Shown here: positions 1-9,400 of the stretch, in pieces | How the letters are laid out: each line of letters opens with the position of its first letter | How positions within the stretch are numbered: position 1 is the stretch's first letter | From: Dioscorea cayenensis subsp. rotundata | Taxonomy: Eukaryota > Streptophyta > Magnoliopsida > Dioscoreales > Dioscoreaceae | Reading direction: 5' to 3' | NCBI RefSeq assembly: GCF_009730915.1 | Contig: NC_052476.1 | Location: 21,557,257 to 21,621,256 of the forward strand | DNA: 64,000 nucleotides | Position numbers and translations under genes: made by a program | The notes under the pieces: model-generated | Told to the model about the DNA's origin: nothing | Databases searched by the model: none | What the model saw: only the letters and a program-made list of their open reading frames with translations

Positions 1-95
1 CAATACGGGAACAGTACTGCTAGGGAGAGAATTTGAACCCATGACCTCTCTTCTACACTTTGGCTTCATACCATTAGGCTATCCAATGGTTGTGA
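1..95 (-). mobile_element. tRNA-derived SINE head (fragment)
   Basis: On the minus strand there is an RNA polymerase III A box (TAGCCTAATGG, + positions 71-81) and, about 30 bases further on, a B box (GGTTCAAATTC, + positions 29-39), followed by tRNA-like sequence. This arrangement is typical of the 5' head of plant tRNA-derived SINEs. No folded acceptor stem or anticodon arm makes it a working tRNA. The body and tail would lie beyond the left edge, so family and length cannot be judged. Confidence 0.4.
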
Positions 96-114
96 CTTAA
101 ATCAAAATATTAAT

Positions 115-436
115 TATAATCACCAAAATAGTCCATGTACTTTTCTCTCTCTTTCTTTTTGATCCCTCTACTCAAAAATACTCCCAATTAGTCCCTCTAC
201 TTTTGAAAATGTGCCCACTTAGTTAGAAATGCTCTCAACTAGTCCTTCTACTTTTAAAAATGTGCCCATTTAGTCCCTCTAATTGGGCTATTTTTAAAAG
301 TAGAGAGACTAGTTGAGAGCATTTTTAACTAAGTGGGCACATTTTCAAAAGTAGATGGACTAGTCGGGAGTATTTCTGATTAGAGGGACCAAAAAGGAAG
401 AGAGAGAAAAATACATGGACTATTTTGGTGATTATA
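115..436. mobile_element. Foldback MITE, about 320 bp
   Basis: The left end (about 115-140) is the reverse complement of the right end (about 411-436), and the similarity continues through most of the element, leaving a loop of roughly 30 bases near 274-305. The whole stretch is therefore one long imperfect hairpin. TA lies on both sides of the repeat, so a TA target duplication (core 117-434) is possible, but the TIR may simply include it. No coding sequence. Such elements are non-autonomous DNA transposons; the superfamily cannot be named from this copy. Confidence 0.75.
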
Positions 437-783
437 CCTTAACAAAAGTATTTATCATTTTAGGCAACATCATATAAGATTTTCCTTTCCTTTCATTAAC
501 AAATTCTAATAATTAAATCTTAAAAAACCATGTAAATTCTTTAGAGGATTTTGTATCTGTGAAATCTCTAACGTATATTCATATATTTTATGATTAAATA
601 TCAATAACATTGTTGACCGAATTTAAAGTTGTAATTCTAATTAGATTAGGAGAATTCCCAACCATTAATCTAATTTTGAATTTAAATCAAATAAAGTGAT
701 CTATATTACTTTTATATCTTAATAATAGATAATCCGGATGATGATATATTTAAAATTTAAAATCATAACTTTTATAACAAATA

Positions 784-896
784 CTATATATAAACCAATA
801 TTATAATCTCTCAATCTCTCAATATTATGTTAGTGATCTCTTTTAAGTGTAAAAATTTCAATTCCATTTGTTTTGGTTCAATAGCTTTATCTGAAG
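784..896 (+). promoter_or_regulatory. Putative TATA box and 5' UTR exon of small gene 1
   Basis: A TATATATA motif at about 786-793 is followed by a short stretch ending in a good splice donor (CTGAAG then GTAAGC, cut after 896). The matching acceptor would be TTTATAG before 1749, five bases ahead of the ATG at 1754, giving an 852-bp leader intron. This is prediction only, with no transcript evidence. The corresponding segment is missing from the second gene copy. Confidence 0.4.
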
Positions 897-1753
897 GTAA
901 GCATCCTCCTTTCTGCTAATTATTGCATATAGTTCATTACTTATTATTTTTTTATAAAATTATTGTGTAACTATTATAGTATATTTAGATTTCATATATT
1001 CTGTAATTTTTAATAATTTATAGAGCCAACATAGAATTCTAATTGCAAAACCATGTCTCACTTTATTTATTTTGAGCTTAAATTTGATTAATTTCATCAC
1101 AAAAATAACTCATATAAAATTCAAATTAATATATATGTTATTGATATGATGCCATATTAAACTCCATATTAGATAGTGGTATATTTTAGCAGTATATATA
1201 TATATACATCCAACGAAAGATATTACTTTGTTTTATTAAAAAAAGGAAATTAGTTTGTTATGATTCTTTAGGCAGGAGTATATTTTAAGAGTATATATAT
1301 ATATATAAGGAAGGATATTATGTTGCTATGATTCTTTAGATATTTTAAATTAAAGTTATTTGCTTGAGAAAGAAGTTAAAGAATAATTTGTGAATCTCAA
1401 TTTATATATATAACTTTATTTATTTTAAACAAAAATTTGATTACCATCATCACAAAAATAATTCAAATAAAATTTACACTAATATTTATTATAGATATGA
1501 TGCTATATTAAACTCCATTTTTAGGCTGGGTGTATATTAGGGTATATTTTAAGAGAAGATAGTCTATGTATTTATTTTGTTATGATTCTTTAGCTATTTT
1601 AGTTTAAAATTATTTGCTTGGGGTGGAAGTTATGAGTAATTTGTGAATCTCAACTTGTATATATATTGACTTGTATTGGTTTAATTAAAAATAAAGAAAA
1701 ATTTTATTAGACCACTTTTACAATTTTACACTCTACCAATCTTTATAGATAAA

Positions 1754-1993
1754 ATGTCATCACCTGGAGAAAAATCCAACATTTTTCATTATTGGTGGAA
1801 AAAGACGGAACGTGGCACTGTTGTTAAATTGGGAAAGCACGAACATCATCTAGAAATATCACCAGGGGTCACATTAGTAACCCCAAGTACTGCCTTAGTA
1901 TCGATCAACACCACAACAACCAACACCATCATCACTGTAAGAAACCCAGGCGTTGATGGAGTAACAAACATCGTTAGCAAGTCTTCCCAATAA
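1754..1993 (+). CDS. Small unrecognised protein, copy 1 (79 aa)
   Basis: I do not recognise this family. The 79-residue ORF starts five bases after a plausible acceptor (TTTATAG) and is clearly paralogous to the ORF at 4771-5022: both share a WK/ER segment followed by VVK, then VTPST, a TTT-rich stretch and an NP...VT...SS ending. Relative to copy 2 it lacks about 20 codons near the N terminus, including a hydrophobic segment, and has about 16 extra codons before VTPST. Both length changes are multiples of three, which favours a translated gene. The C-terminal half is rich in Thr, Val and Ser with alternating hydrophobic residues, suggesting beta structure. No signal peptide or membrane segment is visible in this copy, so it would be soluble. 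Confidence 0.5.
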   Translation: MSSPGEKSNIFHYWWKKTERGTVVKLGKHEHHLEISPGVTLVTPSTALVSINTTTTNTIITVRNPGVDGVTNIVSKSSQ

Positions 1994-2555
1994 TTAATTT
2001 GACTTCATGAAAATTGTGGAGTGCTAGTTCTTAATTATTTATTTATATCAATGTCATTTCGGATTTTATTGTTTTTGTGATTTTATTTAAGATTAGCTTC
2101 AATTTGATTTGTTCACCAACACAAGTAGTAGTAATTTAATTTGCTCTTCTTTTTTTTTCAATTTTATTATATCAAGTGGTACGAGTGCCACTCTAAAGAA
2201 GCCTCTGCCTCATCTCCTTGTGGTGGTTGTGTGTTGCTTAGTGTTGTTTATGTATGTTGTGGTCATTAACATATTATTTGGGTACATGTGAGAAGCCCTA
2301 ATTATCATGTGTGTTAGCTCGTCCAACATGATAAATCCTATGGGTGGTTATTAAGTCACAATACATGTTTCTTTTGTCACCCCCTTATGAGGAGGCACTT
2401 GTCGCCTTCAATCATATATATATATATACTATAGAAAAAACTAAACAATACATAGGAAAAATACTCATTGATTCTCCCACTTTTTAGTTGATCTCAATGG
2501 AAACCATTTCTTTGCCATCAACACCAATGATGTGCCTTGATTTGCAGAATGAGAA

Positions 2556-2641
2556 TGAAAATAAATGGAATGGTAATTACAATAGGAAAGTATGAATGAA
2601 AATGAATGGAATGGTAATTACAATAGGAAAGTATGATAATA
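2556..2641. repeat. Direct tandem repeat, two units of about 43 bp
   Basis: A unit of about 43 bp containing ATGGAATGGTAATTACAAT and ATAGGAAAGTATGA occurs twice head to tail with few differences. It lies in the spacer between the two small genes. No function is apparent; it is probably a replication-slippage product within transposon-derived sequence. Confidence 0.75.
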
Positions 2642-3150
2642 ACAATAAAAGCTATGTTTGGTTGGAACAAAATTCATTGAGAGTGGATTGGTAAAATTAC
2701 TATTTACCTTTAATACAAATAAATAATATTGAAATCGTGGAAATTTGTTTAGGCAGGCAGGGACGACCATAGAAGCAACAAACTTGAATGGAATACCGTG
2801 AAAAGTAGTTCCCCCACGTGTCAAAATCGTGGAACCAAAGTTTGATACTGGTTTTTGTGACTAACGCAAATGGTTGGTTGATTTCCTGGGTGTAGGTCCC
2901 ACAAAGGGTTCGGATGCTGGTTTTCGACTAGGATCCGATATGCAACAAATCCGAATCCAATTAGTTTGAGCGGATTCGGATGCGGGCTGGGCATTCCTCT
3001 CGGATCCGACAGCATATCGGATCTTGGATTCGGATCTCCTCAGAGACGAGAAAAATTCCGAAATCTAGCACATCTCAACCGCATATCGAACGTATTGATC
3101 GATCTGGAGGCAATTCCACGGTCGCGATCTAAGAAAAGGAGTAATTTGTG
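2642..3150. other. Spacer with degenerate GGATCCGAATCC-type repeats
   Basis: No convincing gene. From about 2905 to 3040 the sequence repeats variations of GGATTCGGAT and ATCCGA on both strands, a pattern seen at the ends of non-autonomous plant DNA transposons. ORFs here are short, overlap on opposite strands and show no domain. Confidence 0.35.
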
Positions 3151-3246
3151 CCCCTCACTCTCTCTCTCTCTCTCTCTCTCTCTCGTCGTCTCTCTTGTTT
3201 GGCCCTGGAGAAAGTTTAGGGTTTCGGCTTAGCATTCAAGGTTGAG
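3150..3246 (+). promoter_or_regulatory. Candidate leader exon of small gene 2
   Basis: A CT microsatellite (about 3157-3183) is followed by a telo-box-like motif (TTAGGGTTTCGG, about 3217-3228) and a potential donor (GTTGAG then GTATTG, cut after 3246). CT-rich leaders with AGGGTTT motifs are typical of plant housekeeping promoters. If spliced to the acceptor CTTTGCAG before 4766, it would give the 4771 ORF a 1.5-kb leader intron. Nothing homologous is seen upstream of copy 1. Confidence 0.35.
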
Positions 3247-4198
3247 GTATTGCTATTGATCCCGTGTTCTGAATGATTTGTCTGATGTTTTTATTGAATT
3301 TATGTGCTAAATCTGAGATTTTGAGCCTTGGAGACATGGTGCTTTGTGGATTTATTGGTTTTCTCTGTTTTGTGAATTTTAAATTTGATTTCAAATTATG
3401 GGGCATAATCTTGTAGACGTTGCTTTTATCTCAAATAATTTTGTTGATGTTATTGTTCTGATGGAAATTCTTCAAGGTTTTCATTGATTATAATTGTTTG
3501 CTTTGTATGTGACTCTCCTAATTTCTCTTACTCATTAATTTTGTTTATTTTTATCATTTTCTTTGATCCTTTACTTAATAGTGTGAAAATTCTTCATGGG
3601 TGTGGTTGGATTCATGGAACTATGGGACAAGGTCTTGAGTTGTGTATGTATATATGAAATCTTTGTCGCAAGTGAACCTGCATCGTTTTTAATTTTTGAT
3701 TTAATTTCATCTTCAAATTTAATTTACTTTTACTATAATTTATGCTTCAATGAATGATATATGTGTCTTTTTCTTTCGAATTGTAAGCTTTATTTGGTAG
3801 GATTAGTCTGTGTTCTGCTTCTTCTCTGGATGTGTTGATTTACCATTGCAATGTTTTCTTAGAAGTTCTGAATTCTAGATTGATTTGTCTCTCAAATGCT
3901 TATATGAGAATTATGTTATGAGTGTGAGGTTTTGGTCCTCATATTTCTATAATTTCAAGCATTTCGTTGTTTATTTTTTTTCAAGTTATAAAGATTTACA
4001 TTGATCGAGTTTGAGTTGTATCTTCATTTATACCTCAATAATCCATGTGTTTCTAAACCTATATATACACATAATTGTTTAACACCAGGCTTCCAACTAA
4101 ACAACCAAAATGTAACGTATAAACTTGTATTTTAATCTGTTTAGAATAAATCAATCTTTAATGATTAATTTTCCAATCAAAATATTAATTAACAAAAG

Positions 4199-5290
4199 CG
4201 CTCATCAATCATATAAGATTTTTCCTTACTTTCATTGACAAATTCTAATAATTAAATCTTTAGGGGAAAAAACTGACTTGTATATTGTTTTGAGGATTTT
4301 GTAATCTCTATGAGGTTATCTTGATGATATTCTTGTATTCATCTGTCACAATTTACAAAGCCTGATGAGTGCCTTGACAAACCTGGAACAAATACAGGAT
4401 TCTAATTGCAAATTCATGGATCACTTTATTTGTTTTGAACTTAAATTTGATTATATCATCACAAAAATAATTCAAATATAAATATATATATATATATATA
4501 TATAATGGATTTGATGCTATATTGAACTCCATATTAGGTAGGGGTATGTTTTTGAAGAAAGTATTATATATATATATATATATATACACGTCTCTAGTGA
4601 AAGATATTTTTTTGTTATGATTCTTTTAGTGTTGGATTAGAAGTTATGAGTACTTTATGAATCTCAATATGTATTTATATTGATCTGTATTGGTTTAATG
4701 AAAGATAAGAAGGAATTTCACTATACCATTTTTTTTACAATTTTACACTCTATCCATCTTTGCAGATAAAATGTTATCACCTCAAGCAATTGGTGGAATT
4801 GGTGTTGCCATCGCTATGGGTGTTGTTGTCATCTTCAACAAAAAACCCAACACTCATATTAATTATGAGTGGAAAAGGCAGGAACGTCCCGTTGTTGTTA
4901 AATCAGTAACCCCAAGCACTGTCACAGTAGCAATGAGCGCTACAACAACCGATACCACTATGGTCGTAGCAAACCCAACCGATGCTAGTGTAACAATCAC
5001 CGTCAACCACTCTTCCCATTAATTTGACTTCATGACTGTATGAAAATTATGGAGTGCTGTATTATATATGCGTGTTAATGTCAGTTCGGATTTTGTTGTT
5101 TTTTGGATTTTATTCAAGATTAGCTTCAATTGAATTTGCTCTTCTTTTTAATGATATATAATTTAAACAATTACTCGTTCCAAGTAATTAATTAAATAAT
5201 AAATTTTATTATATAAAGCGGTACGAGTGCCAAACTAAAGAAAGCTCGGCCTCATCTCCTTGTGGTGGGTTTGTGTGTTGCTTATTATTG
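4199..5290 (+). repeat. Tandem duplication unit 2 (contains small gene 2)
   Basis: This is the second copy of the block described at 455-2300. Homology begins about 570 bases before the ATG and continues some 270 bases past the stop codon. It is shorter than unit 1 because unit 1 carries an extra 470-bp segment and an internal duplication. Two TA microsatellites (about 4481-4503 and 4565-4587) sit in the presumed intron. Confidence 0.8.
4771..5022 (+). CDS. Small unrecognised protein, copy 2 (83 aa), one membrane segment
   Basis: The family is not recognised. The ATG follows a good polypyrimidine tract and acceptor (CTTTGCAG before 4766), mirroring copy 1. Residues about 6-22 (AIGGIGVAIAMGVVVIF) form a hydrophobic Gly/Ala/Val segment that could be a signal anchor or a thylakoid or mitochondrial membrane helix, followed by a basic stretch and a Thr/Val-rich tail with VTPST and TTT repeats. 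This hydrophobic segment is the main difference from copy 1, which would alter localisation. The in-frame indels between copies and retention of the reading frame support a real protein; transcript evidence would decide. Confidence 0.55.
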   Translation: MLSPQAIGGIGVAIAMGVVVIFNKKPNTHINYEWKRQERPVVVKSVTPSTVTVAMSATTTDTTMVVANPTDASVTITVNHSSH

Positions 5291-5299
5291 TTTTGTTAT

Positions 5300-6480
5300 T
5301 ATATCTTTGTGCTATTCATTCCTAGTGTAGTTGTAATTCTTTAACTCTCTAACTTTGTCACTTCTTTGTGATTTGTTTATTTTTTTTATTTAATTTATGT
5401 TGTTGTATTCATTCTTTGTAAAAAAAAAATTACTTGTACCAAATATGTAGTATACAAAATAAATAAATAAATAAACAATACATAATCTCTATAATGCGAG
5501 TGGAGGACCATGTGGTATTTAATTTTTCTCTTAAACCGTTGGTCAAGCTCAAATCTCTCCTCCATACACAACGAATGAAAAATCAAACTATAAATAAAAA
5601 AATAAAAATAAAATAAAAATAAACCATATGGTTTCGGGTATTGGCAAATCAAGGTATGTGTTTTTTGTTTTTTTTTGTTTTGTTTTTCCTATGTGATCTT
5701 GCCCGCAAATAATCTTCTTGATTATGGTTTATTATACTCATACATTGGTTAGTTTTAATGGAATTATTTGATGGTGGGATTAACTGTGCTGTTCTTGGCC
5801 CACAGGAAGTGTTATAGGGAGCTACTGACGTCAGAGATAGCACTCCTTTGCTTCAGTTGGAGAACAGAACACAAATAATAGAAAAATTGTACTTGTGAGG
5901 GGTGTAAGATGGTAAGAATCATAAGATTGAATGAAAGGGTTTTTGTTATTTTATTCAATGTTTCTGTAAATTTCATGACATCAAATGTTTAATAGCTTGT
6001 CCTTATTTTGGTTTTATGGGTGAATTATTGTGAAACACAGTTGTTAGATTGCCTGCAAATCCCAACCAAGCCAATGACATTGTTGGCTATGCTTATAAAA
6101 GAATCAATTTGAAGTTCCTTCACCTAAAAAACTATTAATTAAAAACTTCTAGATCTCATCAACAACTCAATATGTCCTGAAATTTTTAATAGGAATTTAA
6201 GGGATCAAAGTAACAAATTTAGGGCAGAACCTTTAAAAGAAAAGATTTTTAATGTAAATATCATCAATACATTTGCCACAATTCCATCAGTTTCATGGTC
6301 AAATTTCATGGCTAAAAAACAGAAAGGAAAACAATTACACTGTGATCAAACATATTTACAGAGAAGTATAATGACCACATGAAGCTCCTCTCTTCTGCAT
6401 TTGCACAGCTCGCAAAAACTTGTTGCTGCATGTAGAAATACGCTTTAGTATCAAAAGCCGCATTCATGACACAGCCTCGG
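5300..6480. other. Spacer without recognised gene
   Basis: AT-rich sequence between the second small gene and the 3' end of the NEMF gene. The two minus-strand ORFs here (5395-5652, 5649-5843) are low-complexity or AT-driven and show no domain. Part of 6240-6480 is probably the 3' UTR of the NEMF gene. Confidence 0.5.
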
Positions 6481-6486
6481 CCTCAG

Positions 6487-9400
6487 TTAATTGTCCTTAG
6501 CTGATTTCTTCCCCTTCTTCTGTTTCTGCTTCAGTTGGGTGAGGCCTGGCGCTGTTATTTTCACATTGCCGATGATTGCAGCTAGTAGCTACCAATTCGG
6601 GATCTGTACATGCTTTCATGAGCTCCTTCAATTCTCCCGATTTGTCACTTCTGGTATATGACTACTAAATAGATTCATCGCAGTCTTGGCAGCTGTACAT
6701 ATTTCAGAGAGAAGATTAGCATATTCTTCTAGATCAGTGAAGTTAAACAAAGACGAATTGTGAAAATCCAGCAAAGCCAAAAAGATGTTGCCCCTTCCCA
6801 GAATGACCAACTAAGAACATAAATTTCCTACACATTACTGGAAGAAAGGAAGGCGCTCTTAAAAGAAAGATCTATCTTTCATTTACTTGCAAGAAAATTG
6901 TTGAAGAATATAATAATACCTTTTCCTTTCTTTGCAGTGCCTGGAGTGATTTTGACACGATATTTGTACGTCTGCAGAGCATTATACGGACCACACACAG
7001 GAACAGCATACAGTAAAATGTCATTGACAAGTGGATTGCCAGTCAAATAGTCTAAATCATTTAGTTTCTCCTTCTCCTCTTCACCTATCTCATTGATACC
7101 ATCTTCTCCAATTGTAATTTTATCCATCTCAGCAGTTGCTTTGCCCAGCTCTGTAGCCGAAAGATCTTGAGAGACATCATTGTTGTCATGCTTATTTGTA
7201 ACTGGATGTGGATGATCACTTTCAGCCATATATTCTGGACAATCGCGAGAAAGGTGGCCAACCTTTTTACACCTATAGCATATCTTCGAGTCATCTTCGG
7301 CTCCTGCCATAACCCAATATATATATATATATATATATATCAGAAGATGATAAACTTTGAAATAAAATTTCCAAGAAATGGATATGACTGAAACGCAAAT
7401 TATTGTCTAGTGGGTGCATATTAGATATGATAACAAAGGAAAGAGTCAGAGACAATACAATGGCAATAATAAATCTGAACAAATCATCTATTAACCAAGA
7501 ACTGCCAGTAAATGGAATATTTAGCTCAGGCATCCTACATGTCATCTACTGTTCATGCATGTCACAGCTTGGTTGCTATTTAAGCAACATATGGGCAGGC
7601 ATATGTTCTTAGTATGTATCTTCAAAATATTCAAACTAATGGCAAATGCCCCAAGATATGATTGCTAAGAAAACTGCCATGCATGTATGAATCGTGTGGA
7701 AAGATAGCATGATAACTATGCTTCATCCTAGAGACACATTGAGAAAAAAAGGTCGGGGAACTGAAAATACAGAAATTTACTGATAGAGTACCAATTATTG
7801 ATTTGCTTGATCCACCAAGGACTTCACTTTGCCCTTGCTCCTTTTCCATTTCGACAATTTTTCCAGCAGACTGAGCCATTAAAAGTTTTCATTAGGAATA
7901 TATACAACAGAAAGATGCCAGACGAAAATTAAACTTCACAAAACACAAAATGTTTATCTTACAGCTAGCAACGCCATGCGAATTTTCCTTTCTTCTTCGT
8001 CCTGTTCAGCATACTTCTCTTTTATCTTCTTAAGCTTGCTCTTTTGCCCCCGAGTAATCTTTGAACTTGCAGGCTTCTGATTTTCACTGACATCTGTTCT
8101 AACAGATGGTTTGTTATGTTCCTTTTCATTATCATCATTTCCAGTACCATTTTTCTGGTCCTTTTTTGATTTCCGTCTTTCAGCGTTTGAAATGTAAGGC
8201 TTTTCTCGCATTGTACCTTTCCTCCCTTCAAGATCAGGGTCCTCTGTGAAAGCTGGCTGTGTAGTGCTGAGTGCAGAACTTGTACTCAATAATTTGGCAG
8301 GGCCAAGGCCCAGGGCCATGTCCATGAGAGTATCAAGTTCAGATGATTTAGAAGTCACACTTCTTTGGCCTGTCTCAGGTTCTAATTCAGTGTGCATGCC
8401 CTTTGAGGAATCCACTCCTTCAATAACTTCCTCTATGAAGTCACCAGATGTTTCAAGACGAGATGGTGATACTAAAGGTGCATCAATAACTTTTGAAAGC
8501 TTTTCTTCAACTTCCAAATGGTTCATGCTCAAGCTCGACACATGACTCAAGTCCTTATTTATCCCACCTTCACCATTGACTTCATCGCCTGAATCAGAAG
8601 CACTTGGCTCTTTATGCAATTCCCCTTCAATTTCTTGGTCACCTTCATCTTCACCTCTTACCCTTCTTTCATTTAGATGAGATGCCAAGGAACTCTCATC
8701 TAATCGAAATAGAATACCAAAACCCATAACAAGGGGGTGAGGAGGCAGGAAGTTCTTTTTACCACGAATCATAAAACTTCCTACTGTAAGATACTCGCCA
8801 GTGGGAGCTGTTTTACTGACTTGGTGAGGGTAGACCCACCAAGCACTGGTAACAATCTTTGAGTCCCATGCTTGGCTGTGACAAACCTCAAAAGTAAAGG
8901 CTAAAATATAATCACAGAATAATCAGGTTTTAGATATATTTATTGACCAAAAGAAAACATTTTGCCAGACTTAAAAATACAGATGAATGATATTATTAGA
9001 CTTACAGTGAAGCATCCTGCTTGATTCAGTGTGAGAGGTGGTACTGGATGATCAGGTTTGTGGTTCTTGATCACAGTACTGGAAGCTCCGTGCAGGTCTG
9101 CATGGATGTACCTGTTTTAAAACAACCAGAAAAAATCAGCACGGTCAATTGCCTTGCTGCTTCAGACAAAAAGTGCATAAAAAACAATCTATGTAAAGAA
9201 AATCAACCATTGGCAAAAGAACATAGCAATATATTTTTAAAAAATCAAATAAAATACAGATGCACCTGAGCTACGCATCAAATGCACACGATCATTACTA
9301 CCTAAAATCAACTTATCATAATCAGCTTAAGAAGTCAAAGTCCAATGTCTTAAGTTCTTAACTTGAAGATCTATATCTAAATATTAAATATTTAATTCAA

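Larger units (their letters stand above)
455..2300 (+). repeat. Tandem duplication unit 1 (contains small gene 1)
   Basis: This block matches 4199-5290 in order: an upstream stretch (455-550 versus 4199-4310), an intron stretch (1030-1200 versus 4400-4530), the small coding region, and the 3' flank ending in a shared motif with GGTACGAGTGCCA and CTCATCTCCTTGTGGTGG. Unit 1 has about 470 extra bases (about 560-1025) absent from unit 2, and part of its intron is itself doubled: 1045-1375 resembles 1400-1640. The copies differ by many substitutions and indels, so the duplication is not recent. Confidence 0.8.

Noticed and set aside
1754-1993. Copy 1 of the small gene as a plain pseudogene of copy 2
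   Set aside because: Its frame is intact and its large length differences are multiples of three, so I kept it as a possible gene with moderate confidence.
2966-3232. 88-codon plus-strand ORF
   Set aside because: It runs through transposon-like GGATTCGG repeats and a CT microsatellite that more likely form a leader exon; no domain and biased composition.
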